Positions 1-10,100 of a DNA stretch of 64,000 nucleotides are shown one piece after another. The notes beneath the pieces are model-generated. The model worked only from the letters and a program-made list of their open reading frames with translations. It ran no database searches and was not told where the DNA came from. Every line of letters starts with the position of its first letter. The first letter of the stretch is position 1. The stretch is taken from assembly GCA_933822405.4 (NCBI GenBank), contig CAKOGP040001725.1:62001-126000 (forward strand), given 5' to 3'. A program made the position numbers and the translations under genes. The DNA comes from Cylindrotheca closterium (Eukaryota > Bacillariophyta > Bacillariophyceae > Bacillariales > Bacillariaceae).

Positions 1-1
1 G

Positions 2-142
2 CAAGGTGATATTGGATACAAGGGATCCATGATGCCGGGCTATGTTGGTGCCATGACGTTGGGAAATGTCAGCGACGCATTGGATCGATATAACGAAGGA
101 GAGATAGATCCATTTGCTAGCTATGGTGATGGTACGATATAA
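2..142 (+). CDS. 3' end of an unrecognised protein (C-terminal 46 aa)
   Basis: An open frame enters from the left edge and ends with TAA at 140-142. The 46 visible residues include KGSMMPGYVGAMTLGNVSD and a Gly/Asp-rich end. No domain can be recognised from so short a piece. The gene converges on the minus-strand gene that ends at 326. It is called coding because the frame is open to the window edge and has balanced, protein-like composition. It could be the last exon of a spliced gene. Confidence 0.45.
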   Translation, partial: QGDIGYKGSMMPGYVGAMTLGNVSDALDRYNEGEIDPFASYGDGTI

Positions 143-325
143 TCATGTAGATTTGAAATAAATCCTTTTAGTTTCATTATACGGTTTAGATTTGCATCAT
201 TGGGCATGCTAAACAGCTATTTACATGTCATGTCTTGCTGCCGATGCACATCATTCCTCGATTGGGTTGTTGTATCCATACCGACCATTGGGTTGAAAGA
301 CCAGCATGGTACAATGAATGAGTTG

Positions 326-910
326 TTACCAAAGTCCAAGATCAGCTCCATCCACAACCTTGTCTCGGTTCGCTTCAAGCAGCTCTTTGAATCGGCGACG
401 CTCGTCACGGTCGTGACTTTTCTGAACATCTGATGCAAACAGGTTCTCTCCCTTCAGGTAGTCCATTCTATAGGTGTAGAAAAAATCAAATTAAATTAAA
501 TCCAAGGAAAAGCATTAGTACACTGTTCATTGCACAGTATCACTACTGATTTTTTTCTGAACAAACGCAAAACAACGCGAGACTGACGCTTACCTCAGTT
601 GCAATTCAATGCGCAATCGAAGCATGTGTGCGACATCCATGCGATCTCGAACCTCTCGCTCACAGTTTTCGATTCCTTCTTCGTATTGGGAGCCCAACAC
701 ATTTTCCAAGTCAGTCGCTAGTTTCTCAAGCTCTTCTAGAGTCGAAGATGATCCTTCGGCACATTTGATGGCACGGAAGTACGTATCCGTTTCGCCTTCA
801 GTGACCGCCAAGACAGAGGTTCTTGGTCGAATGCTGGGAGAAACAGGGGCAAAGGCTTGTGTTTGGCAGAGGAAGAGTGCCAAGGAAGAAGAAAGCAAAG
901 TCAATTTCAT
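326..910 (-). CDS. Small protein with plastid-type presequence, 2 exons, 152 aa
   Basis: Exon 1 is 910-594 and exon 2 is 467-326. The intron 593-468 has GTAAGC at its start and CTATAG at its end. The joined protein is 152 aa. It begins with a hydrophobic signal (MKLTLLSSSLALFLCQTQ) followed by AFAP, the diatom bipartite plastid-targeting motif with Phe after the predicted cleavage site. The mature part is charged and helical, with a Leu/Glu-rich stretch around residues 55-70 and an Arg/Glu-rich C-terminal half ending in LGLW. No known domain is recognised. Plastid stroma is inferred from the presequence only. The splice is supported by phase (AG|A gives Arg) and by the good composition of exon 2. 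Confidence 0.75.
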
Positions 911-1566
911 GTTGTTGATTTGGAATCAAGTGGATGACGGCTTTGGATATTTTGTTGTGAGCACCGCAATGATTTTTGACATCTTACGGATTTTCAAACC
1001 ACCGGCAGATTCTCCTTCTCCTACTCCGCTTGATCAGATCAGACCGCAAATCCAGTCGTTGATGATGTGATTGTTCTTTTAGACTGCATTATTATCCATT
1101 AGTAAAACCATCATTTCTCCAATCTCCAATATTCCTTGACTCAATAAACTCTACTGTTGATTGACAAACAACCTCCATCCGTTCACAATCAAATATTAAC
1201 ACATCTTGGACAGCGCCAACTGCTACCCCTAAATGTCTATCTATTATCTAGGTTCTTATTTTAGTCTAGAGGCCTGTCACGAAATTGCATTGTTTTGACC
1301 GCCAGAGTGCTATGGTGCTGGGATCCACGATGATCCCACATTTTAAGACAATCGACGACTTGTCCTCCTCCTGCCTGCCTCTCCCTCGAGCGGGAACTCC
1401 AATATTTAGCCTGTGTTTGGCTCGAACGGCTGACAGAAGCGTTCCTATACATTCAGAGCATCATATTGTAGTACATTTCATGCCATGTAGCACCGCCGAA
1501 GCATGCATATGGATCCACACATGAGCGAATTGGCAATAGTATATAGTATCATCACCATGATCAACA
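911..1566. other. Intergenic, no gene seen
   Basis: This is the spacer between two minus-strand genes, so it holds the promoter of the 910 gene and the 3' flank of the EF-hand gene. The short ORFs at 1261-1524 on both strands overlap each other and have no recognisable content. Confidence 0.5.
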
Positions 1567-2442
1567 TCAGTCAACTTTATTCTCCTTTGCCAATCCTTTT
1601 GCATCACGATGCCGCTCTGCTTTTTGGCTTGCTGTTTGACAGCTTTTGACATCAATCATACCCCAGAATATTGGGACGATTACGAAAAAGAGAAACAATC
1701 CACACGCTTGTTCTGCCACGACTTCCCAGTAGGTTCCTTCTTTCAGTCCAAAGTTGTCCACAATGTGCTGTAACATCAGTCAAGCTTGTCAGCGTCCGGA
1801 TAATAATAATAATAATAATAATAATAATCATAGTAATAGATTGTCCACTCGGATAAGTTCGAATCGCTCAAGCTCACCTTGGAATAGTACGGAATCACAA
1901 ATATATAAGTCAGCAAATTGACCAAAATTCTGCCAAAGATCTGAGCACTCGAGGCACTTAGGAAAATATCAAACTCTTCTCGATTGATCCCTCCACTGCC
2001 GTTCGTATCACATGCATCGAATAGATGGTTGATGGCTTCACGTTCGGGAGGAAAGGTAGCTGATGCTCCCGCCATTTTGGCCAACTTGATGTGCACCATC
2101 AAGATTCCAGCATACAGGTCTGCCTTGCCTGAAAATAAAATGAAAGTCGCAAGAGAATGATCATGCATCATGAGAGACATTCGCATACTTTTGATTTGTC
2201 GATATATGCTCACTCAACAACCTACCAACATGGTTAGTTCCATCCGGATCACACACACCGAATGCCCAATCGCATAGCTGGGCAAAATAGGGAGAATTCG
2301 TAATGACGTTCGAAATCCTCGTTGCCTTGGTTCTCAATTTTTGAACTCGTTCTTCCATCTCGGGATCGCCTTCAAGGAGGTATGGCAAATACAAATAGAC
2401 AAAGAATATGAAATAGAACACTGTCAAAAACAACTCTTGCAT
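1567..2442 (-). CDS. EF-hand membrane protein, 3 exons, 222 aa
   Basis: Exons are 2442-2226, 2128-1878 and 1767-1567. The introns 2225-2129 (GTAGGT..CAG) and 1877-1768 (GTGAGC..CAG) keep phase. The protein starts with a hydrophobic segment (LFLTVFYFIFFVYLYLPYLL) that is a signal anchor or membrane span. It then has two EF-hand loops: a DPDGTNHVGKAD loop near residue 67 and a canonical DTNGSGGINREE loop near residue 115. Two more hydrophobic segments follow (ILVNLLTYIFVIPYY and GLFLFFVIVPIFW). The tail is Lys/Arg-rich. It probably binds Ca2+ at a membrane; the partner is unknown. Ligand positions 1, 3, 5, 9 and 12 are filled in the second loop, and the first ends in Asp instead of Glu. Confidence 0.8.
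1801..1828. repeat. (TAA)n microsatellite in intron 2 of the EF-hand gene
   Basis: About nine TAA units lie inside the 110-nt intron 1768-1877, on the far side of the branch region from the donor. Length variation would not touch the protein but could affect splicing. Confidence 0.85.
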
Positions 2443-2749
2443 TCCACAAGCGATGCAGAGACGATTATACTATTTCCGGGTGTGAGAGGAGTCTTCCTTG
2501 GAGTGCGAGAGTGAGTGCGAGTCGTCAGTCGAAGCAATCCAATATCGAAAAAACAGCAGATTTCCGTTGGAATGAAAAACTTTTGCTTCCAGGAATTCTT
2601 GTGATGAGGGAACGAAATAGTTCCTAAAATGGATATTCAACATCCAACCGTTCCGTAAACTAAATCATATATTTTAAAATCACTCTTATATTCCACACTA
2701 CACATTTTCTGGAAACTGGAATAATCATTGAACAACTAGAAACTCAAAC
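2443..2749. other. Intergenic, no gene seen
   Basis: Upstream region of the EF-hand gene and 3' flank of the zinc-knuckle paralog. It is AT-rich and I see no further structure. Confidence 0.5.
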
Positions 2750-2872
2750 TCAGCGCCTGATGTCACAACTGAAAATCCTCCATCTCCATGAATCGTCCTT
2801 GGAATCATCGTCATTATTACTATCGTATTTGCCGTCTCCCTTCTTTCTTCCATCACCACCACTCTTCTTATT
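2750..2872 (-). pseudogene. Remnant of the last acidic exon of paralog A
   Basis: After a CCGCAG acceptor this frame reads NKKSGGDGRKKGDGKYDSNN.. to TGA at 2750. It is colinear with the Gly/Asp-rich final exon of paralog B (4281-4156). The upstream donor TG|GTCAGT at about 2956 leaves phase 2, and every acceptor tried gives an early stop, consistent with a 1-nt loss. If an unseen splice variant restores phase, this would be genuine coding sequence. Confidence 0.5.
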
Positions 2873-2931
2873 CTGCGGTTTTGTCACTTCAAATGTGGAG
2901 CATACTGAGGAAAGCGAGAATGTGAAACCCA

Positions 2932-3806
2932 TCATATCGATTCTGTAACTGACCATGTCTTTTGCTCCAGGTTTCCTTTCATCTTTGCCATCTCGTTGTT
3001 CTCCTCGACACTTCCAAGTTCTGATCTTACCTCCTCTTCATCACTATCTTTTGCAGCAGCATCAATGACATACACTGGACGAAAAAGACAGACATGCCCT
3101 GCCTTGGGAGCACCACACCTCCCACACTTGTAACGACCGCGTGATTTGCCCTTCTTACCGGAGGGGTAACCACTTACTTGCGGCGAGACTGCAGTTCTTT
3201 GATTGGAATGAGAAATCCTAGCGCCGGGTGGTTGATAGTTCGGAATAATCACCCGGGCCCTAGGATTGCGGCTCTCTGTCGAAGCAATTAACTGCGGAAT
3301 CACTGCAACTAAATGGTCACCGTACTCCGGTGTAAGAAGTCCTCGAATCTCTTTCACATTTGGACTATCGAGGAGTTGGATACCCAGCAAATGATCGCGG
3401 TAGGCTCCAAGCATGAGTTCCCACACGCGGTTTGCAAGATTTGCGTCGAGCGGAAATGCCAAAGGACGCCCATGCTGGGAAGACAATAGGTCCTCGCAAT
3501 CAGTCTCCGGAAACAAAGGAGAAAATGCAATACTCTCATCGTCATTATCGTTAATGACCGAAAGATCATTGACATCTCCAATGGATCCAACATCTATGTC
3601 TTCGAGAAACCTGATATTGTGTCCGCCAACAATGAGAAACAATGTCGATCCGATTCAGTGTAAGAAGTGTGTAACAGCTCAGTCATCGTGTGCACTTAGA
3701 ATTGTACCTATCCCGGTACTTACCCTTCTTCCAACGTGAAATCAGGAGATCCTTCATTATTGGCATCGTTTAGTTTCTGTTTCTTTTGCGGTGGATCACG
3801 ACTCAT
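2932..3806 (-). CDS. Zinc-knuckle protein, paralog A, probably eroded
   Basis: This is a tandem paralog of the gene at 4156-5637. Exon 1 (3806-3724, MSRDPPQKKQKLND..) is followed by a GTAAGT donor. The acceptor position used in paralog B reads AT here (3633-3632), so the nearest in-frame acceptor is ATCAG at 3611 and exon 2 would start at 3610. Read this way it encodes about 253 aa ending at 2932. The core is conserved: LLGIQLLDSPNV, an Arg-Ala-Arg..Ile-Pro..QPP segment, and a C-x2-C-x6-H-x-C knuckle (CGRCGAPKAGHVC). An intron present in B is here cut to 27 nt and read as coding (VRSELG). A homolog of B's last acidic exon remains at 2872-2750, but the donor before it is out of phase. It is either a shortened gene or a young pseudogene. 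Confidence 0.5.
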
Positions 3807-4155
3807 TGCTTCTATGTATATCTTATACCCAGGTGGTACCGTGCGTGTACTTGCTTGTTGGATTTGGCGGTAGAACGCTTGCTTGTTGTGAAATATTCAG
3901 TCAGCAGCAAGTGAGAGTGTTGGAAAAATATCTATTTGAAACCTGCACCATGTCATGCTGACGCACGGTCATATGTACTATCACGTGCGTAGCGATAGTT
4001 CGTGGGACACCTAGTAGTCTTTTACTGTACATTGTGCCACATGGCAAAGACTACTGTATGAGTGTAGAAAGTATAATACACTTTCGTAAACTATCATCAT
4101 CACTCTTACATTCGAATTATGGAAAATATAACAATCACTACAAACAACTGGAAAC
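3807..4155. other. Spacer between the two zinc-knuckle paralogs
   Basis: Holds the promoter of paralog A and the 3' flank of paralog B. No coding signal is seen. Confidence 0.5.
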
Positions 4156-5637
4156 TCAAACTGGATAACTTGCCACTCCTGAAACTCCATCACCGTTACC
4201 GTCACCGTCTCCACTTGGTGGATCGTCATTATCACCGTCTTTGCCATCTCCCTTGCCTCCATCACCATCACTCTCCCTATTCTACACATTTGTGTGAAGT
4301 CAAATAGGGAGTACTGAGGAAAGTGGAAAATCAAAACCATCGCATCTATTCTGAAACTCACCCTGTCCTTCGCTGAAGGTTTCCTGTCATCTTCGGCAGC
4401 TTCATCTTCACCGTTCTCCAAAACCTATATACCCAACAGCCAACAGCCACAAGCGGCATTCAGGATGTGAATAGGCCAAAATTCCAAGTTCTGATCTTAC
4501 CTTCCCTTCACCTACTTCTTTCAAGCGCTGTGTCTCGTTCAACAAATTAGAGAAAGTCAATTGCAGGGCGGCGATCGGAATCTGGAATAACTCACCGCTT
4601 TCGACTTGCTTACACGCCCAACTAGAGTCGCATGCAACCAAGTCTTACCATCTTCTCCTCCTAGTGTGACCTTCGTTCTGGGACGCAGAATGCAATGCTT
4701 TCGGTGGAACTCTGACTTCTTGGGGTACAAGCAGAAGTTGCAGAGGTACGTTCCTCTCTTCTTTTGCACGCCCTTGCCACATTGTTCGTCGGCAAGCGGC
4801 TTCTCCACACCATTTTCTTTGGCGGCATCATTCATCTCCTCAATTACATCCATAGCGAGACGAATCTTCCACATCCTTCCATCATGCCCTTCGAACAATC
4901 CGGGAACTTCTGTTTCAGGAGGAAGACGGCAGGAATGTCCTTTCATCGGCTCACCACACTTCCAACATTTGTGAATAATGCCAATCCTACCAGAGGAGTG
5001 ATCTATTACTTGCGGCGTTACTGTAGTTGATTGATTGGGTTGAGAAATCCGTGCGTCGGGTGGTTGATGGATTGGAATAAGCAACCTAGCCCTAGGTTCG
5101 CGTGTCTCTGTCCAAGCAATCAACTGCAGAATCACTGCAACTAAAAGGTCACTGTACTCCGGTAAAAGAACTCGAAGCTGTCTCACATTTGGACTGTCGA
5201 GGAGTTGGATACCCAGCAAAGAAAGATCGCGGTGGGCTCCAAAAATGAGCCCTGTCAGTCGGTTTTCGAAGTCTTCAAAGGACGCAAATGCCGAAGGACT
5301 CGCGTTCTGCGAAGCATTTGGTTCCTGCCAATCCAAGTCCTGAAGCGTTGGGAACAAAGAAAACAACGAAGCGCTTTCGTCGTCATGCTCGGCGACGGCA
5401 AGATCTCCAATGGATCCAACATCTTGTTCGAAAGGCAATACCAATTCGAGTTGCCTGATATTGTAGTATCCAACACTGAAATATAATATTGGTCCAAGTT
5501 AGTATATCAAATGTAAACCAGCACGTGTACTTGCAAACAAACCTTTCCAAAGGGAGACCAGGCACTTCTTCGTCATCCTCGTCAGGCTCCGCTTCCTCAT
5601 TCGATTTCGGTTTCTTTCGCGGCGGATCACGACTCAT
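4156..5637 (-). CDS. Zinc-knuckle protein, paralog B, 5 exons, 396 aa
   Basis: Exons are 5637-5543, 5475-4596, 4527-4501, 4424-4362 and 4281-4156. All four introns are 67-80 nt with GT..AG ends, and the frame is kept throughout. Exon 3 is a 27-nt microexon (RLKEVGEGK). The N-terminus is basic then acidic (MSRDPPRKKPKSN), suggesting a nuclear protein. The middle has the segment LLGIQLLDSPNVRQLRVLLP shared with paralog A. Two Cys/His clusters follow: KCWKCGEPMKGHSC (C-x2-C-x6-H-x-C) and LCNFCLYPKKSEFHRKHC. Exons 4-5 are acidic and Gly/Asp-rich. No catalytic domain is recognised; nucleic-acid or protein binding is an inference from the knuckles. An alternative last acceptor at about 4315 would give a longer, less convincing tail. 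Confidence 0.7.
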
Positions 5638-7190
5638 TGTCTAGTACCTGGTACTTGTTGGACTGGCCAAGCAGTAGATAGACAGAGCTCTGGATTGTGA
5701 AATATTAGCTGGCGGCAGCAGCATTGGAATTCTTCGCTGAAGGTACCAACGAAAACCTGAGATTCTGTCATGCTGGCGTCCGTTCAGGCGTTGGGCTGAC
5801 GTTGGACACAAGTTGTCTTGTATGTGACAAGCCATACTCAGCAAACGATAGTTCTTCCCAATCTTACATTTTTAGAATCAGAAACGCTTTGTACTCTCAT
5901 GTTTGAGTGACGTCCAACACTGGTGTCCATTTCGTCCAGACGATGCGCCTTATTGGCATTGCTTCACTCCATCTGGCCGAGCCGATGCGTCTTACTTGAT
6001 TCCAGGTGGATTTCGAACGGAATGAGGGAAACGTTGACTTACTCTACGCTACCTCATCTTGGTCCAATTGCGGTCCTTGGTCCAATTGCGGTCAATTAGT
6101 GTCATCTGAAGTCGCAGACCTGTCTGATGCTGTTCAATTGCCGTTTGGGTTGAGAACATTGCCTGTTGTTTCGAATCGAAGCAAATCCCCAAAGGATCCA
6201 TAGGACATCATTGTGGTTCATATTTCATATGTGTTTCTTCCACCACTTATCGTCTCCGTAGCGAGAGGGGAATTCGGCCACTGCTTGCAGTCCGGATAAT
6301 AATTTTGGTTCAGATGCCAGTTGACAAATTATCGGAATACACAATCCCCACTTGACAAGCACCTCGGGTTGTCACAAAGCGAATATGAGATCTAAGGAAA
6401 ATGTATCGAATGCAACGGGGCTTATAGGGAATGTGGAAACTGGCGGCGTTGCGTTGCTTTAGTATCATATCGAGAGACTTTTGATGACGCCGTGGCAGAT
6501 TTCCTGAAGCAGTGTTCATTATAAATTCAAATTTGAAGAAGGTGTTCCTTCATATAAAATCTTCAATATTCTTTCATCTCAATCTGGAAACTGACATCTT
6601 CACTCGGTCATTCGAATGCTTTCTGCATTACATTGCTACTATTAGAAGTACAGTGGTATACGTTGTGCCTCGCGACTCGCCTCTGATATTATTCTATTCT
6701 TTCATTGGAAATGTAGATTGATTCCTTCGAATGAAACAATCATGCAGTCGACCTACTGCCTTTCGATTGCGGATTCACACTTTGAACTTTAATTTTAAAA
6801 GGACCTACCGGTACCTCTACTTGATTGGACGAAAACATAATACAAGTATATATAGCGAAAAATATATATAAGCCCATGCATTTTTCACGATATTCTTTTT
6901 GTGAATCGGAGCTGACGTGCGCAGTCATAATGTTTTAAGCAGACTTGTTGCCCTGCTTACGCCAGCCGACGCCAATTATGGAGAAAATGCGGAACGGATG
7001 GACCAAAAATCTCCTCACCTCCCAAGCGGCGAAACGAGAGACAGAAATGAACCAGTAACTGAAATATAAAAAGCACAGGCGAAAGGAGAGATTAAAGACA
7101 TAGCAAAATTAGTACTCGCAAGAGCAAGGAGATATGAATAGAAGAAGAATGACAGCATAAAAACGATAGTCCCACAAACAACGGCACAAG
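5638..7190. other. Long intergenic region, no gene seen
   Basis: This 1.55 kb lies between a minus-strand and a plus-strand gene, so it should hold two divergent promoters. The ORFs in it (5724-5906, 6006-6203, 6310-6519, 6512-6721, 6740-6928) are under 70 aa, overlap on both strands and show no domain. One TACCGGTA palindrome is at 6806-6813. A direct repeat TCCAATTGCGGTC is at about 6063-6090. Confidence 0.5.
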
Positions 7191-10100
7191 ATGAGTGAAT
7201 CAGGAAGTTTGGTTTCAGAAGAGATCATTGAAGAGGAAGTGGTGATTGTTGAAGATGAGGAGGAAGTGCACAGTGTCGAATATATAATAGAGGAAGAAGA
7301 AGTGACGGAAGTGGATTTCAATGACGTTAGTCCCTCGGCGCCGCCAAGGAATGCACATCGTCGACAGTCTCTTGTTTCGGAATATGTGGAAATGTCAGTT
7401 GGAAGTGCATCAGAATTGATGTCTCTCGACGACCTGAATGATGTTACTCCATCAGAAGATAATAAGCAGAAGACGAAAACTGCCTACCGGTATTCTGGTT
7501 CAGAAAGTGGCGATAGTACAGATCAGCAGTCGTCAGACGATGCTGATGCTACCAATAGTTCAGATGGATTTGATCTGACACTTCCTGAAACTTCCAATAT
7601 GGAAAATATGCATATGAGTGGACTAACGACGATGGATTTCACACAGTCTGGAATGATTAACTTCGAGTCATCCTACATGTTCGAACTCGTCGACACGGAT
7701 GATGAAGAAGAAGATGAAGTGTTAGGAAATACGAATGTGGAAGCAGCCCCAGGAATGAACCTATCCCTAAATCCATACAGAGTAACCATGGATAAAGTAC
7801 GGTATGGGCCACTGGGCAAACGACGATCGACAGGAATTACAAAAAGAAAATCAACCTCCAGAGACTTGAGCCCCATACGACAGCAGGTGACGGATTATCT
7901 GGAAAACGTCGTCGAGGCTCAAAGTGCCCGGAAAGGAGCAGGAGCTCCGCGAAACCGAGTTGCCCCCGCTAGGACCATGTCAAGTTCCAGGCGGGCCAAA
8001 CGACGATCCTTGATTACATCACCGATTCACGAGGACAAACCACATGCTCCAAGAGGTGGAAGGCGATCCAGTCTCCTGGCGAACCTTCCGCCTCCTAATT
8101 TTTTCCAACAAGAGAATGATGCCAAACCATCAGAACCATCCGCCATAACATCGAAGCCTAATAATGACTTCGATGAACCACCCAATGGTCCAACCAAAGC
8201 AGTCGCTACAACAGAGAGCAACCCAAGTGAAGCATCACCGGCGATGATCGCCTCTGATTTTCCTCCTGATGCTCCAGTTCCAAACAAAACAATTGCTGCG
8301 ACACAGAGCAATCCAAGTGAAGTATCACCTACGACGGCTGCTTCTGATTTCCCTCCTGTCGCTGCAGTTCCAAGCAAAGCAATGGCTACAACAGGGAGCG
8401 ATCCGAATGAATCATCACCCGCGACGGCCGTTTCTGATTTTCCTCCGGGCGCTCCCGCTCCAACCAAAACAATGGCTGCAACAAAGAGCAATCCAATTGA
8501 ACTATCACCAACGACGGCCGCTTCTGATTTCCTTCCTGACGCTCCAGTTCCAACCAAAGCAACTTCGGCGTCAACCAGCAGCAACAGAAGTGAACCATCA
8601 ATTTCATTGCACGCTTCGGGGCCACGACACAGTAGACAAGCCAAGAGCGTGGAGGAAGAAAGGAATCAAGTGCAAAATCATCAAGTCCCAACTAGAACCA
8701 TTGCAACCTCGAACAGCAATTCGAGTGAACTATCACCTCACCCGATGCGTCACGTCAATACGACAGAGGAGGAAACTACTCCAGCAGCAGCAGTGCGAAA
8801 TCATCAAATTCCAAAAGATGCAATTGCTAGATCCAACAACAGTGAATTATCACCACTGACTGCTTCTGGTCACCGTCGTGGTGCCAACAACAACAACAAG
8901 ATCATGGAGGGCAGCGCTTCCGGGCGAAATGACGATCGACGAATTCCAACAAAATCAATCAGTGCGGCGTCAAATAGCGACAGTTCCGAGCTGTCACCAT
9001 TGACTTTCTCTGGCCACCCGATGCGTCAAACTACGTCGAAACTTGAGGGAAAAAATCCCAGTCTGTCACCAATGAATACCTCTGGCCGTCAAACTCCGGT
9101 GCGAAATGATACGGAAGCCGTTCTCGCCTCACCCAACATGGACAGTCCCGAATTGTCACCGCTGGCGCCCTTTTCGGGTCACGCGGTAGCCCCACGGCCC
9201 AGGATCAACCGTGGACAAGATAGAACACCGCCTCCTCCGGTCGCGCGGGTAAGGGGAAGAAGCAGGGCTGATTCTGAAGACACGGACAAGCATTTGTTTC
9301 ATGGGATAATGGATGATGACAACTCGTCTTGGTCCAAGGCGGAAGGAAGGGTCTTGGAAATTCAGATACCGGCAGGTCTAATGGACAATCCTCAGGATTC
9401 GTTCTCCACGCTGGATAGTGAATCGCTGGCAGCTGATTCGCTCATGAGCAGTACCCGATTCGATTCCACACCGCAACAAGCAATGTCGAAGAGGTCTTCT
9501 GACATATCGCCAGTCCCACCGAGGCGACAAGCACCCAGTCCGAAACTCGGCGATGGGAAGGAGGAGGCAGAAGCTTCTGATTTTAGCAGCAGTTACAAAA
9601 GAAGGGGCGGCCGCAAGCAACCTCTTGGATCAGAAGAAGGTTCTCGTCATCGACGACGAACTGAAGGAATGCGGCGACGATCACTGGATCTTGCGTCAGT
9701 ATCGGAAAAGCACAATCAGAGTTTCAACATGGATAATTCAATCCTGAGCACCTCTATGCACAACATGAGCACCTCTATGCACAACGCTGCCTCGGGGAGG
9801 AGGGGCCAGATGAGACGAGATCTTTCCATGTCAAGCTTTACCAATCATTCGAGGCGGAACTTGATGAAACGGCAAACAAGTGTATCCAGTTTCGCTAACA
9901 ATTCCCGGCGGAATCTACTGTCACGTCAAAATAGCATGTCCAGCTCAAGGCGAAACCAGATGTCTCGCACCTCGAGCAAGAGGTCTGTTGTGGACGAGTC
10001 CCCGAGTATGCCAAAGCGGTATTTGTCTGTTGATGTCGATCTTGAGATGTCGATAAGCTCCCTAACGAGCAAAGCAGAAGAAAGCAGACAAAGGAGGATT

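Noticed and set aside
1801..1856. Poly-Ile / poly-Tyr coding from the (TAA)n tract in both ORF directions
   Set aside because: The tract lies in an intron of the EF-hand gene; the apparent proteins are repeat translation.
4011..4421. Reading through the last intron of zinc-knuckle paralog B as a 100-aa tail
   Set aside because: The tail would be Met/Val/Cys-rich and unrelated to paralog A, whereas the spliced acidic exon has a colinear match at 2872-2750.
8027..8644. 205-aa minus-strand ORF with repeats
   Set aside because: Its repeats are just the complement of the 90-bp array in the plus-strand gene.
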